NCBI GenBank assembly: GCA_021737405.1
Contig: JAIPEG010000008.1
Coordinates: forward strand, 38,936-102,935
Reading direction: 5' to 3'
Source: Bacteriovoracaceae bacterium
GTDB taxonomy: Bacteria; Bdellovibrionota; Bacteriovoracia; Bacteriovoracales; Bacteriovoracaceae
DNA length: 64,000 nucleotides
Shown piece after piece: positions 28,884 through 37,651 of the stretch. The position numbers and the translations under genes are program-made. A model generated the notes under the pieces. That model did not search any database, was not told where the DNA came from, and was given only the letters and a program-made list of their open reading frames with translations. Each line of letters begins with the position of its first letter. Position 1 is the first letter of the stretch.

Positions 28884-29717
28884 ATTAGCTTCGGTCTGAC
28901 AAAAAACATTGCTAAAGAAAAGAAAATCATCATTTTGGTTTTATTACTCTCTCTATTAACTCATATCACCATCCTTTTACTTATTGAATTTAAAGAGTTC
29001 CATTTCTCAAAAAGATCTATTTCAAAAATTGAAGAAAAAAGATTAAGAGTCTTTTTAGTAGACGAAATCGATTTACCAAAACAGATCGTTGAAACAGAGA
29101 GAAGTAATAATAAATTAAGGGATCCTTTAACCAGGTTTTTGGGGAAAGATACTCAAAAAGTAGATAAACAAATGGTCTCTAAGAATATTGGTAAGTTTCG
29201 ATCTGCCACAAAAGGATCAGATCAAGAGAATTCAAATCAATCCAATAAAAGATTTAAACTTTCAGATTTATCCATTCAAAGAAATAAAATTTTTAAAAGA
29301 AAGAATTTCCCCAAAAAAGGGATCATGGGTGAATCAGCAAGTAACGACTATATCACAGATGTCTCTGTTGGAGACAAAACAGAGCTTAACACTGTCGAGT
29401 ATATTTATTATGGTTTCTATCACCGTATCAAACAAAAGTTAGATCAATACTGGGCCCACTCAGTTTCAACGAAGATTAATCATCTATGGAGGACCAATCG
29501 CTATACCTATGAAAAAAACAGAATGACTTATCTAATTGTCACATTGGATGATATGGGTAATTTAATTAAAATCAAAATTAAAGGCTCCAGTGGCCTAGAC
29601 GAAATCGATCAGGCCGCAATAGACAGCTTTAAGAGAGCGGAACCCTTTCCGAATCCTCCCAAAGGAATGGTGAAAAATGGCGAAGTCCAGATTAAGTGGG
29701 CCTTTGTTATCTTATGA
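28884..29717 (+). CDS. TonB-family C-terminal-domain protein, probable ATT start
   Basis: The ORF track begins at TTG 28935, inside the membrane helix and without a ribosome site. The frame is open upstream, and an ATT at 28884 lies six bases after a strong AAGGAG. That start adds ISFGLTKNIAKEKKIII, giving the short basic cytoplasmic tail normal for TonB. The helix LVLLLSLLTHITILLLIEF is followed by a basic periplasmic linker. A TonB C-terminal domain ends it (YLIVTLDDMGNLIKIKIKGSSGLDEIDQAAIDSFKRAEPFPNPPKGM). TonB passes energy from ExbB/ExbD to outer-membrane receptors; no exb genes are nearby. The family call is strong; the rare start codon is inferred. Confidence 0.82.
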   Translation: MSFGLTKNIAKEKKIIILVLLLSLLTHITILLLIEFKEFHFSKRSISKIEEKRLRVFLVDEIDLPKQIVETERSNNKLRDPLTRFLGKDTQKVDKQMVSKNIGKFRSATKGSDQENSNQSNKRFKLSDLSIQRNKIFKRKNFPKKGIMGESASNDYITDVSVGDKTELNTVEYIYYGFYHRIKQKLDQYWAHSVSTKINHLWRTNRYTYEKNRMTYLIVTLDDMGNLIKIKIKGSSGLDEIDQAAIDSFKRAEPFPNPPKGMVKNGEVQIKWAFVIL

Positions 29718-29854
29718 TCCAACCCATTAGAAATGTTTCTGAGCGATAATTCGTTCAGAATATAAGCAATATTTGTAATTGTACTAAACTTAGCCATCAT
29801 AACTATCTAGAAATACATAATATAAGTGGCAAGTTCTTTGCAGATTTGTTAAAT

Positions 29855-30337
29855 ATGAAAAAACAAATCTTATCCCTTATTTTTGCTCTGATTTCCTTCT
29901 CCTCTTTCGCTGGAGAACCTACTAACCAAATAACAGAGCAGAGTTACTCTTCGAACGAAAGAAATACTTTAACAAAAATTCCAGTAACAAATGAATCAAG
30001 TGAAAAATGGCTTAAGGATGAGACAAGAAGGAGAGATCCTCTCCACGTTACTAAAGAATTGACTAATTACTTAGAATCTCCTGAAAAAAGGGATATAAAT
30101 GCACGTAAAGGATCAACCGAATGCCACAGGACAATTGGAAGAGATGGCGTAAGTTCAAAAGCCTCTTTAAATGGTTTAAAGGGTGTTGATATTATGACAG
30201 ATTTTGGCTGTAATCCGAATATTATCACAACTAATAGAAAGTCTACTACCCTTAAAAGCACAATTGGCTTTGACCGTTCCTTGGAGATGTATTTAACAAT
30301 TCCACTCAACGGCAAGGGAAGAGAACTAGGGTTTTAA
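29855..30337 (+). CDS. Small exported protein, family not recognised
   Basis: About 160 residues with a clear Sec signal (KKQILSLIFALISFSSFAG). I prefer the ATG at 29855 over the TTG at 29846 because it gives a compact basic signal start. The mature part is charged, has two Cys (STECHRTI, FGCNPN) and ends ...MYLTIPLNGKGRELGF, suggesting beta-strands near the C-terminus. No family recognised. Convergent with the FecR-domain gene, whose stop is 18 bp away. Confidence 0.65.
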   Translation: MKKQILSLIFALISFSSFAGEPTNQITEQSYSSNERNTLTKIPVTNESSEKWLKDETRRRDPLHVTKELTNYLESPEKRDINARKGSTECHRTIGRDGVSSKASLNGLKGVDIMTDFGCNPNIITTNRKSTTLKSTIGFDRSLEMYLTIPLNGKGRELGF

Positions 30338-30355
30338 TCATATCCCCATCTCTAA

Positions 30356-31243
30356 TCAATTTCTCCTGCGTTTAATAACTCCACGCTTTTTCAATTTATT
30401 TTTAAAATTTTGTACCTTATTCTTTTTAAGTTTACTCTTACCTTGGGTCTGACTCTTCATGAATTTCTTTCGAGCAGACTTTCTGATCTGCGCCCGTTGG
30501 ATACGATTTTTAAATTTACCTTGAAAGTTCTGCTTTCTTCGTTGCCGAAGATTTTGAATCTTCTTGGCAATCTCGATATTTCTAAGAGCTCGAAGTTTTT
30601 TGCTACGAAAACCACTACTTTGACCAACTGTTCCCTCTTTTGAGCCCCAGTTCAGGTTTTTGGCCCACTCAAAGGATTCAGGTTTGGTTAGATCCTTTTT
30701 ATTTTCAATAACTAAGGCATTCCCAGCTTTAAGAGACTCGTAATCAAAGTCTCCTTTGTTTATCACAGCAATTTCCCCAGAGTTTACGGCTGCATAGGCT
30801 TCACCACCATCTTCTCCAAAAAAGAACTCTGTTCCCCGAACCGCAAGTGCCACATATTCGTTTTCAACGATAAGTTCTTTATCTTCTCCTTTAATAAACT
30901 TTGTAAGGATGGCCCCTCTTATCAATCTAAAGATACTCGTTGCAGATTTATCATCTCCTTCTTTTTCAATTTCATTTATTTCAACTATTGTATCTGGGTC
31001 GACTTTTAAGGTCGATCCAGAGGGAAAGGAAACAATAGCAAATGAGTCTAATCCCGTTTTAATGAAATCACCCAGTGCTAAGTTGTGCCCTTTCGTAACC
31101 GTGAGAAAGGGTCCCTCTTCTTTATTCGCCACGTTTACAGTCCCCTTAAGAAAAATAATTTTCTGAGACCAGATAGTTGTGGAAGAAAAAAACAAAAAGA
31201 AGAGAAAAAATACTTTCGCGCCAAATTTAGACATTTTCACCAA
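30356..31243 (-). CDS. FecR-domain exported protein with highly basic tail
   Basis: 295 residues with a signal peptide (VFFLFFLFFSSTTIWSQ). Residues ~28-170 are a FecR-like domain: LKGTVNV, GHNLALGDFIKTGLDSFAIVSFPSGSTLKVDPDTIVEI, and AVRGTEFFFGEDGGEAYAAVNSGEIAVIN. The last ~90 residues are extremely Lys/Arg-rich (RKSARKKFMKSQTQGKSKLKKNK), which could bind polyanions such as LPS or nucleic acid. A GTG at 31240 or ATG at 31234 could be the true start, since AGGAGGG lies just upstream. No sigma or FecI partner is adjacent, so this is probably a structural or signalling protein rather than a classical FecR. Confidence 0.78.
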   Translation of the reverse strand: MVKMSKFGAKVFFLFFLFFSSTTIWSQKIIFLKGTVNVANKEEGPFLTVTKGHNLALGDFIKTGLDSFAIVSFPSGSTLKVDPDTIVEINEIEKEGDDKSATSIFRLIRGAILTKFIKGEDKELIVENEYVALAVRGTEFFFGEDGGEAYAAVNSGEIAVINKGDFDYESLKAGNALVIENKKDLTKPESFEWAKNLNWGSKEGTVGQSSGFRSKKLRALRNIEIAKKIQNLRQRRKQNFQGKFKNRIQRAQIRKSARKKFMKSQTQGKSKLKKNKVQNFKNKLKKRGVIKRRRN

Positions 31244-31314
31244 AGCCCTCCTAAAGTAAACATCTGTTCAGTTTAATCTAAGGAGAGGTGAAAAAGAAAC
31301 CGTTTTAAAGAGAA

Positions 31315-31694
31315 CTACTCTATCGTCGAGAATACTGATGAAAATGCTTCTGCAACAGATAGTGCACAAAAGGACTCAAATGATCGGTACATTGTTCCAG
31401 AGAGATTGGCGTATTTTTTATAACATTGATTTACTAAGCCATTATAAGTCGCTATTTCAAGTTCACTAATACTTACAAAATCCTTTTCACAAGTTTTAAG
31501 CGCAGAGCCTACAAATTGGACATCAATAGAACTTCCAAAAGCACAATCCTTCTCAATATCAGCTGCTTCATAACATGTACTTGCATTATCAATCGCTAAT
31601 TGAATTGAAGTGGCATCAAATCTATGATCGGACATTCAGCTAAAATGAGGCCAGAAAAACTTAGCATGAAGAGTAAAGTAAATGATTTCATCAT
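31315..31694 (-). pseudogene. Secreted Cys-rich small protein split by a frameshift near its signal-peptide junction
   Basis: The ORF track gives only a 106-residue ORF starting MSDHRFDATS at 31635. Directly upstream, in another frame, are a good ribosome site (AAGGA) and ATG at 31694. They encode a complete signal peptide, MMKSFTLLFMLSFSGLILAEC, which then runs to a stop after PIIDLMPLQFN. The two frames meet at about 31630-31640. A single-base change there would give ...LILAEC-SDHRFDATSIQLAIDNASTCYEAA, a normal small secreted protein with five or six Cys. So either the gene is newly broken, the frame is shifted in use, or the sequence has an indel error. Family unknown. Confidence 0.65.
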
Positions 31695-31875
31695 TTATTC
31701 CTTGTTTTTAGGTTTGGGATTAAACTTCTTATCAATATGGTAATCCTAATAGAAATTTCTCTTGTAACAATTTCACACTTATATTTATGAATTACCCAGG
31801 TTAAGCAACAATAATAATAAAAGTAAGGTAACATATAGCTTCAATGCTAAACTATGATGAAAATCAGAGAGGAAT

Positions 31876-32304
31876 ATGAAGAAATTAAACGTGGAGAACT
31901 TCGAAGAAGTTGTAACTAACGAGAAAGGTTTTTTTATCATTAAGTTCTCTTCTCCAACTTGTGGCCCTTGTAAAACCATGAATCCCGTCTTTGAAGCCCT
32001 CTCCAATAATAATCCTGATTTAAATATTTATGAAATTGATACGATGGAGAGCCCAGAACTAGCTGATCACTTTGGTGTTAGAGGTGTTCCCTATATTACC
32101 TTCTGCGAAAACAGAGAAGTGATCTATAGTTTCACAGGTACCACTCCTCTTGGAAACCTTCAGTATGTCATCAATAATATTAATGATCCCTACTTTCGTG
32201 AACATGGAGAATTTCATAAGGAAAGGCCAAAGACATCGCCTTGGTTTGCCCTTTCTGTTGTGGCCGTAATCATCTTTTTCATCACGGTTTATTACTTGGC
32301 TTAA
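31876..32304 (+). CDS. Thioredoxin-domain protein with C-terminal membrane anchor
   Basis: 142 residues. The N-terminal ~105 residues are a thioredoxin fold with active site CGPC (FSSPTCGPCKTMNPVFEAL) and the cis-Pro segment RGVPYITFCENREV. A linker is followed by a C-terminal helix PWFALSVVAVIIFFITVYYLA, so it is tail-anchored. With no N-terminal signal, the catalytic domain should face the cytoplasm. It would reduce disulfides of proteins at the inner membrane. The ATG has the ribosome site AGAGAGGA. Tail anchoring is uncommon in plain thioredoxins. Confidence 0.85.
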   Translation: MKKLNVENFEEVVTNEKGFFIIKFSSPTCGPCKTMNPVFEALSNNNPDLNIYEIDTMESPELADHFGVRGVPYITFCENREVIYSFTGTTPLGNLQYVINNINDPYFREHGEFHKERPKTSPWFALSVVAVIIFFITVYYLA

Positions 32305-32328
32305 GTGTCTTTCAATAGATTTAGTCTT

Positions 32329-32499
32329 TTATTTACCGCAACACTTTTTAAATTTTTTCTCACTACCACAAGAGCAGGGATCATTTCTGCCAATTTTCTC
32401 TGCTGTTCTTTTAATTGGTTGTAGTGGTTCATGACCATGATTACAATTTGGTCCATGCACATGCCCTACTTCAATTTCTTCTTTTTTATCATCTGTCAT
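32329..32499 (-). CDS. Small SEC-C motif zinc protein (56 aa, absent from ORF track)
   Basis: Found by direct reverse-strand translation: ATG at 32499, stop TAA at 32329, 56 residues. The C-terminus [18 protein letters not shown] is the SEC-C zinc-binding motif (CxCx8CC) known from the end of SecA and from many small stand-alone proteins. The first half is His/acid-rich with an additional Cys ([12 protein letters not shown]), perhaps a second metal site. The role is unknown; SEC-C modules bind zinc and interact with SecB, ribosomes or other partners. It is convergent with the thioredoxin gene and 39 bp downstream of an outer-membrane protein gene in the same direction. Confidence 0.88.
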   Translation of the reverse strand: MTDDKKEEIEVGHVHGPNCNHGHEPLQPIKRTAEKIGRNDPCSCGSEKKFKKCCGK

Positions 32500-32538
32500 A
32501 AAGTTCCCTTAATTTTGAAAGCTCATACTTAGCTTTTG

Positions 32539-33153
32539 TTAAAATAAATAACCTATACCCACAAATAAGACATCCACAAAATTCTGTCGCTCAGCTGCTG
32601 AATTTGTGACCTGCCCTTCAAACTCTATTGCTGAGTGAGAAAGACCAACTCTTGTATAGAATGAATCAAACTGGAAGCCCACAAAAATCTGTGAATTAAG
32701 AGTGCCTTTGTCATTTTCTCCCCCTCTCAAAAGGTTAAACGAGGAGTTAGAAATTTCTTTATTCGTATTTTGAATTCTGGAGGTTCCTTTAAGGGAAAAA
32801 CCTATAAAATCGATGTTTAGTCCAACGAACACCTTCTCCCATTTAACAAGAGATTCAAACATTAGGTTAAAGGCGGTAACACTCACCTTTTCTATGACCT
32901 CAATATGATCAGTTTGGGTTTGATAAAGATTAGAGCGGTAATTAGTCGCTCTAATCCCTCCTCCTAAAAGAATGTCTCCCTCAAAAAGCTTTTTCTCTAT
33001 TTGGTAGTTTCTATTAACCTTGGCACTTATTGCTGTTAATAATTCTTTATTCGGATCAACTGATCCCAAACCAAAAGAGAGATCAGCATAATTTGTAGCG
33101 GCGTTCGAATTTAAAGAGATTAAATATAGAACTACTTTTATTAAAGTTTTCAT
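32539..33153 (-). CDS. Probable outer-membrane beta-barrel protein
   Basis: 204 residues with a signal peptide (IKVVLYLISLNSNAA) and alternating strand-like stretches ending in FVDVLFVGIGYLF, a C-terminal aromatic residue typical of barrel insertion signals. There are repeated amphipathic segments (GLNIDFIGFSLKGTSR, FVGFQFDSFYTRVGLSHSAIEFEG). It is probably a small 8-10-stranded porin-like or structural barrel; no specific family is recognised. It has a long 360-bp upstream region shared with the histidine kinase gene. Confidence 0.68.
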   Translation of the reverse strand: MKTLIKVVLYLISLNSNAATNYADLSFGLGSVDPNKELLTAISAKVNRNYQIEKKLFEGDILLGGGIRATNYRSNLYQTQTDHIEVIEKVSVTAFNLMFESLVKWEKVFVGLNIDFIGFSLKGTSRIQNTNKEISNSSFNLLRGGENDKGTLNSQIFVGFQFDSFYTRVGLSHSAIEFEGQVTNSAAERQNFVDVLFVGIGYLF

Positions 33154-33513
33154 AACGTTAACCTTTCTAAAAAATTATTACAGCAATCAGTTATTTTGTT
33201 TATCAAAACGAGCTCATTATCTCTGAACAATTTAGAGATCTACATGGGTTCTTTTACTGTAATTTGCCAACAATCGCACCTTCGAAAGCCGAGAGGCACT
33301 TTAAGCCTGTAAACTTTGGAAAAATTACACCTTCAAACTCGTTAAAATGTTGAAATCTTTAGAGCTGGATCTCAAATAATAATATTAAATACAAAAATTT
33401 CCGTCCAAAGCAGTTGGTTAAACAAGTAATTTAAGAAATTTGGATTAAAAATTTGGATTAAGAATTAACAAGAATTACAATAAAAAATATTAAACCAATG
33501 GATAATAACAACA
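33154..33513. other. 360-bp divergent intergenic region with 13-bp tandem repeat
   Basis: This gap lies between divergent starts (barrel protein on the left, hybrid kinase on the right). I find no ORF with coding character, no tRNA and no riboswitch I can name. A perfect 13-bp tandem repeat AAATTTGGATTAA x2 sits at 33436-33461, ~55 bp before the kinase start. The AT-rich stretch just before it should hold the kinase promoter. A GC-richer patch (33270-33320, around CTTCGAAAGCCGAGAGGC) could form structure, but I cannot assign it. Confidence 0.5.
33436..33461 (+). repeat. Perfect 13-bp tandem direct repeat upstream of kinase gene
   Basis: AAATTTGGATTAA occurs twice back to back with no spacer, 53 bp before the hybrid kinase ATG. 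A further partial copy of the 3' half follows (GAATTAAC). Tandem sites of this size could bind a regulator, but may also be a simple local duplication. Confidence 0.6.
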
Positions 33514-35946
33514 ATGAAGAACTCAAGCATAAAGTTAAATGATCTCGTTAATCAAACACCTTCTTGCCTTAAGATTATTGATTGTCAAGGCCGCTTGATT
33601 CATATGAATGAAAAAGGCCTATCCCTCATTGAGGCCGATAATATGCAGTCGGTTTTTCTAGCTGAAGTTTATTCTATCGTTCATCCAGACGACCAAGAAA
33701 AATTCATTGAATTTAATAAGAAAATTTGTTCTGGAGACACTGGACGATTAATCTTTAAAATCGTTGGTCTTAAGGGAACTATTCGATGTGTAGAAACCTA
33801 TGCTTCTCCCATCGAGCTTGACGATGGCAGCATTGGTCACATCGCTATAACGAATGACATCACAGCAATTGAGAAAGTAAGAAATCTTAATCACTCGATT
33901 TCACTCCTTCGTGAAAGCTATTTTAAGAATTTAGAAAATCCCCAAGTAATCTTCAACTGTATTTTGGATGAATTAATCAAAATAACGGGCAGCGAGTATG
34001 GCTTTATTGGTGACATTAAGAGAGACAGCTCAGGGCTTTTTCTACGAACTTATGCCATTACTGATATTTCTTGGAATGACGAAACAAGACAATTTTATGA
34101 AAAATACAAATTAGAAGGAATTGAATTTAGAAATTTGAAAACACTCTTTGGGGAAGTGATGCTTTCTAATAAGACTCTACTTACCAATGATCCCAAAAAC
34201 CATCCGGCTTCAGGTGGACTTCCGCCAGGGCATCCAGACCTAAATTCTTTTCTAGGAGTCCCCCTCTTTTATGGAAAAGAGATGATTGCCATGTTTGGAT
34301 TGGCGAATTGTCCAGGTGGGTTCCAAGAGTCCATAATTGAAGAGCTAAGACCTTACTTTGAAGCTACTGCGGAAATAGTCGCCAATTTTCAACTAAATCG
34401 ATCTAACAAAAGGAAGGAACAACTGTTATTAACGACAACAGAAAGATTAGAGTTGGCCCTTGAAGGTTCAAAGTTAGGGATATGGGATTGGGATCTTCGT
34501 GACGATACAGTTCAGTTTGATAAGCGCTGGGGAGAGATGATCGGCATTCCTTTTGAAGAGCTAGAAATGAACCTCGATACGTGGAAAAGTCGAGTTCATC
34601 CAGACGATCTTGAGAAGTGTCATCAAGATATTACTCATTATCTGGAAGGAAAAACAGACCAATATATTAATATTCATCGTATGAAGCACAGTGCAGGTCA
34701 CTGGGTTTATATAATGGATCAAGGAAAAGTTTCCCAATTTGATAGTTTTGGTAAACCTATTCGCTTCACAGGAAGCCACCTTGATATAAGTTATCAAAAA
34801 GATCAAGAAAATCAAATTGTTGAGGCAAGAAACAAGGCCATATTAGCAGAGAGAAGTAAGGATGAATTTTTAGCGACTATGAGTCATGAAATACGCACAC
34901 CTCTTAACGGTGTCCTTGGAATGGTGGAACTTTTAAAAGACACTACACTTAACCCTGAACAAGAGGAAATGCTTCAAACAATTGAAAGCTCTGGTGATGC
35001 CCTCATGAGTCTTTTAAGTGACATCCTAGACATTAGTAAAATAAACTCTGGAAAAATGGTTCTGGAGTTCAAAGACTTCTCTCTCGAAAAACTTCTTTCA
35101 GACACGACCTCTTTAATGAAATTTAAGGCCCTAGAAAAGAATATAGACCTTAAAATTAAAGATCTAACAAAAGCTCCCCTACTTTTAAATGGAGATATAG
35201 TAAGGATCAAACAAGTTCTTATAAATCTCATCTCTAATTCAATAAAGTTCACCTCAGAGGGTTATGTTGAGTTAGAGGCTGACTATAGTGAAGGAAACAT
35301 TTACTTTACTGTCAGTGATACAGGAATAGGTATTTCGACCAAAAATCAACAAAGACTCTTTGATGAATTTGTGCAAGCAGATAGCAGTACAACGAGAGTT
35401 TTTGGTGGAACAGGGCTCGGATTGTCGATCTGTAAAAAGATTATAAACCTGATGAAAGGAGAAATATCCCTTAAAAGTGAAGAAGGGCTAGGAACAAAGA
35501 TAAAGGTAAGCATTCCGATAAAACAGAGAATTTCCCCTGTCGGTAATCTTATCAACGAAAGTACTTCTTTAATGAAGGAACATACTATTCTTGTAGTAGA
35601 AGATAATTCGACTAACCTTATCATAATCTGTCGTTTACTTGAAAAGCACGGTCAAAAAATCTTAACGGCAACCAATGGTCAAGAAGCTATCGATATCTTT
35701 GATAACAAACATGAAGAAATAGATCTTATCTTTATGGATATGCAAATGCCTATTCTAGATGGACTTGAGTCCACAAGAGAGATTCGTAAAAAATCTTACG
35801 GTAAGAAAGTCCCTATTGTGGCACTAACAGCTAATGTTTTTGATTCTGACAGAGATAATTGTTTTTCTGTAGGAATGAATGATTTCCTTGGAAAACCCAT
35901 TCAACGAAAACTTCTTCATGAAATCCTCTTAAAATACCTAGAGTAG
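33514..35946 (+). CDS. Hybrid sensor histidine kinase (PAS-GAF-PAS-HisKA-HATPase-REC)
   Basis: 810 residues, no membrane helix, so a cytoplasmic sensor. Order: PAS (~1-120, SIVHPDDQEKF), GAF (~145-290, ITGSEYGFIGDI, NSFLGVPLFYGKEMIAMFGLAN), second PAS (~310-430, SRVHPDDLEKCHQDI) and HisKA with phospho-His in SHEIRTPLNG (~450). The HATPase domain has N-box NLISNSIKFT, G1 DTGIGIS and G2 GGTGLGLS. A C-terminal receiver with phospho-Asp in LIFMDMQMPILDG completes it. It should autophosphorylate on His and move phosphate to its own receiver, then via a phosphotransfer protein elsewhere. No cognate response regulator is adjacent. All catalytic residues look intact. Confidence 0.94.
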   Translation: MKNSSIKLNDLVNQTPSCLKIIDCQGRLIHMNEKGLSLIEADNMQSVFLAEVYSIVHPDDQEKFIEFNKKICSGDTGRLIFKIVGLKGTIRCVETYASPIELDDGSIGHIAITNDITAIEKVRNLNHSISLLRESYFKNLENPQVIFNCILDELIKITGSEYGFIGDIKRDSSGLFLRTYAITDISWNDETRQFYEKYKLEGIEFRNLKTLFGEVMLSNKTLLTNDPKNHPASGGLPPGHPDLNSFLGVPLFYGKEMIAMFGLANCPGGFQESIIEELRPYFEATAEIVANFQLNRSNKRKEQLLLTTTERLELALEGSKLGIWDWDLRDDTVQFDKRWGEMIGIPFEELEMNLDTWKSRVHPDDLEKCHQDITHYLEGKTDQYINIHRMKHSAGHWVYIMDQGKVSQFDSFGKPIRFTGSHLDISYQKDQENQIVEARNKAILAERSKDEFLATMSHEIRTPLNGVLGMVELLKDTTLNPEQEEMLQTIESSGDALMSLLSDILDISKINSGKMVLEFKDFSLEKLLSDTTSLMKFKALEKNIDLKIKDLTKAPLLLNGDIVRIKQVLINLISNSIKFTSEGYVELEADYSEGNIYFTVSDTGIGISTKNQQRLFDEFVQADSSTTRVFGGTGLGLSICKKIINLMKGEISLKSEEGLGTKIKVSIPIKQRISPVGNLINESTSLMKEHTILVVEDNSTNLIIICRLLEKHGQKILTATNGQEAIDIFDNKHEEIDLIFMDMQMPILDGLESTREIRKKSYGKKVPIVALTANVFDSDRDNCFSVGMNDFLGKPIQRKLLHEILLKYLE

Positions 35947-36002
35947 TTTTTTTAGGTTTAAATTGAGATCAACCTATTTTCAACATAATTTTTTTAAGGC
36001 CT

Positions 36003-37115
36003 CTAATAATAAACATGCATTAGTAAAAGAGACCTGTGCTCCGGATTATCCTTCGCCCTTTGGGCAATTCTGTATTGGTGCTCCAATTGAATTTCAAAAT
36101 GTGAGAGAGGAAAGAATTGAATACCTAGTCCTGGTGAATTAGTCATAGAGAGACGCCCTTTTTCTAAGTCATCTTGCTTGTGCTCATAAACAACATAGGG
36201 CAAGAGTCCATCGAAAAAACGGTGACCCCAAATGAGATAACCATAAATTCCTTTTTCTTCGTTATTATTACTTAATAAGTTCTTACTTACCTGATAATTA
36301 ATATCAAAGCGCAGGAAATCATGAGTTGAGAAGAGAGGGAGTATGCCATTAACCCCTAATAAACTCCTCCTGACCCTACTTGATTCCCCTAAGAGGACAT
36401 TGGCACTAAGTCGCCCTGATCCATCAATATACTTTGTCCACTGCCCCATTATATTTCTTTCACTAGGATCTTTTGGCAAGTCGATCCGTCCAAGACTAGT
36501 TGACAATAGGAACTCTCCAGACTCCAATACTTTAAAGTATTCCAGTTGATAATTTTCACTATAACTTCCAAAGCCTAATTCTCGTTTTACAAAGCGAGTG
36601 TGATTAGGATCATTCAATCCATAACTCTGGCGAAACTTGCCAACTCTTACCTTTGTTGTCGGGTCTGGACTGTACATGAGATAGTGCCTCTCACTTATAA
36701 ATTCTCCAATATCCACTGTCCTATTCTTTGGCCCCTCTTTACGCCCAAATGTTGCAACCGCTGTAAACTCATTTAAGTAAGCCGCCACCTCAATATTTTG
36801 CTGCATGACAAATAATGAACCTGTTTTAATTTGATTGTTTTCAAACCTCGTTTGAATGACCCTCATATCACCGCCCCATTTTATATGAGGACTATTTTTA
36901 ACTAATCCAAAAAATGGCCCATTGATATCTTTTGTCTTAATCGTAGACATCAACTCACTAGACAAGGCCCTGCCATAATCCGTAAGAAGTCCCCCTCCCG
37001 TTGGACTTACATGACAGGCCATGCAATTGGGATAGCCATGAGTTACGTTCTCAACAAATGCACCAGCACGAGAACAACTAATTAAAATAACTAACGTTAA
37101 CAAGGCCTTCATCAC
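36003..37115 (-). CDS. Outer-membrane-type barrel with one CxxCH haem motif
   Basis: 370 residues with a signal peptide (LLTLVILISCSRAGA). Right after it is NCMACHVSPTGGGLLTDYGRAL, a single CxxCH haem c site. The remaining ~310 residues are alternating amphipathic strands ending in LLLMHVYY, as in a beta-barrel. It is the last gene of a three-gene minus operon with a triple-haem lipoprotein and a YceI-like protein (gaps of 9 and 2 bp). A haem-bearing barrel could move electrons at the outer membrane or handle a redox substrate; the role is not established. Confidence 0.75.
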   Translation of the reverse strand: MMKALLTLVILISCSRAGAFVENVTHGYPNCMACHVSPTGGGLLTDYGRALSSELMSTIKTKDINGPFFGLVKNSPHIKWGGDMRVIQTRFENNQIKTGSLFVMQQNIEVAAYLNEFTAVATFGRKEGPKNRTVDIGEFISERHYLMYSPDPTTKVRVGKFRQSYGLNDPNHTRFVKRELGFGSYSENYQLEYFKVLESGEFLLSTSLGRIDLPKDPSERNIMGQWTKYIDGSGRLSANVLLGESSRVRRSLLGVNGILPLFSTHDFLRFDINYQVSKNLLSNNNEEKGIYGYLIWGHRFFDGLLPYVVYEHKQDDLEKGRLSMTNSPGLGIQFFPLSHFEIQLEHQYRIAQRAKDNPEHRSLLLMHVYY

Positions 37116-37117
37116 GA

Positions 37118-37642
37118 TTACTTCCTCTCTTCGCTCAGATCAACTTTAACCAAAATCTCTTTTGCTACAGTGATTCCCTGAAATGAAGGTATTTCAATAC
37201 CAAAGTCCTCTAATAATATTTTAAAACTTGCTTTGATACTTAAAGGACCTGTGGACAGACGTTGATATTCCACCTTCACTTTACTCTCTTTATTATGAAG
37301 TTTTAAAACCCCTTCAATTTCTCCATCATCTTCCAAATTAAATGAGGGCAATTCTAAGAGAGCTAGCGGGTACTTATTTGTCTCTAGGTATTTCTCATGC
37401 ATGTGCTCATCTCTTAAATCCATTCCTGTTTTCAGACTTTTAAGTGGGAAAGTAAATTTTGAGCTAGCAACTTTACCATTTTCAGTCGTCAACTTACCTT
37501 CAACACCTTCGCCTTTTCCATTAATGGTAATAAAAGTAGGAAAACCTTTGGCAACAAACTCAACTCGACCAACCGACTTAAAGGTTGCTGCTTGAGAATT
37601 CAAAGTAAAAAGTAAAAATAGACAGCTTGTAATTTTCCTCAT
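37118..37642 (-). CDS. YceI-like periplasmic lipocalin-fold protein
   Basis: 174 residues with a signal peptide (TSCLFLLFTLNSQAA). The mature part matches YceI: GKLTTENGKVASSKFTFPLKSLKTGMDLRDEHMHEKYLETNKYPLALLEL, then FKILLEDFGIEIPSFQGITVAKEILVKVDL. YceI proteins are lipocalin-like barrels that bind polyisoprenoids or other amphiphiles in the periplasm. It sits between two CxxCH proteins in one operon. YceI genes often neighbour haem proteins, so a redox-linked role is reasonable. Confidence 0.86.
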   Translation of the reverse strand: MRKITSCLFLLFTLNSQAATFKSVGRVEFVAKGFPTFITINGKGEGVEGKLTTENGKVASSKFTFPLKSLKTGMDLRDEHMHEKYLETNKYPLALLELPSFNLEDDGEIEGVLKLHNKESKVKVEYQRLSTGPLSIKASFKILLEDFGIEIPSFQGITVAKEILVKVDLSEERK

Positions 37643-37651
37643 TTCTTTCTC

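Noticed and set aside
33270-33330. Possible cyclic-di-GMP (GEMM-like) riboswitch around CTTCGAAAGCCGAGAGGC
   Set aside because: The conserved GEMM core (CACGCACAGGGCAAACC and GACGCAAAGCC) is not present, and it is ~200 bp from the kinase start.
35346-35624. Minus-strand ORFs of 84-92 aa inside the hybrid kinase
   Set aside because: Antisense to intact HATPase/receiver motifs; not genes.
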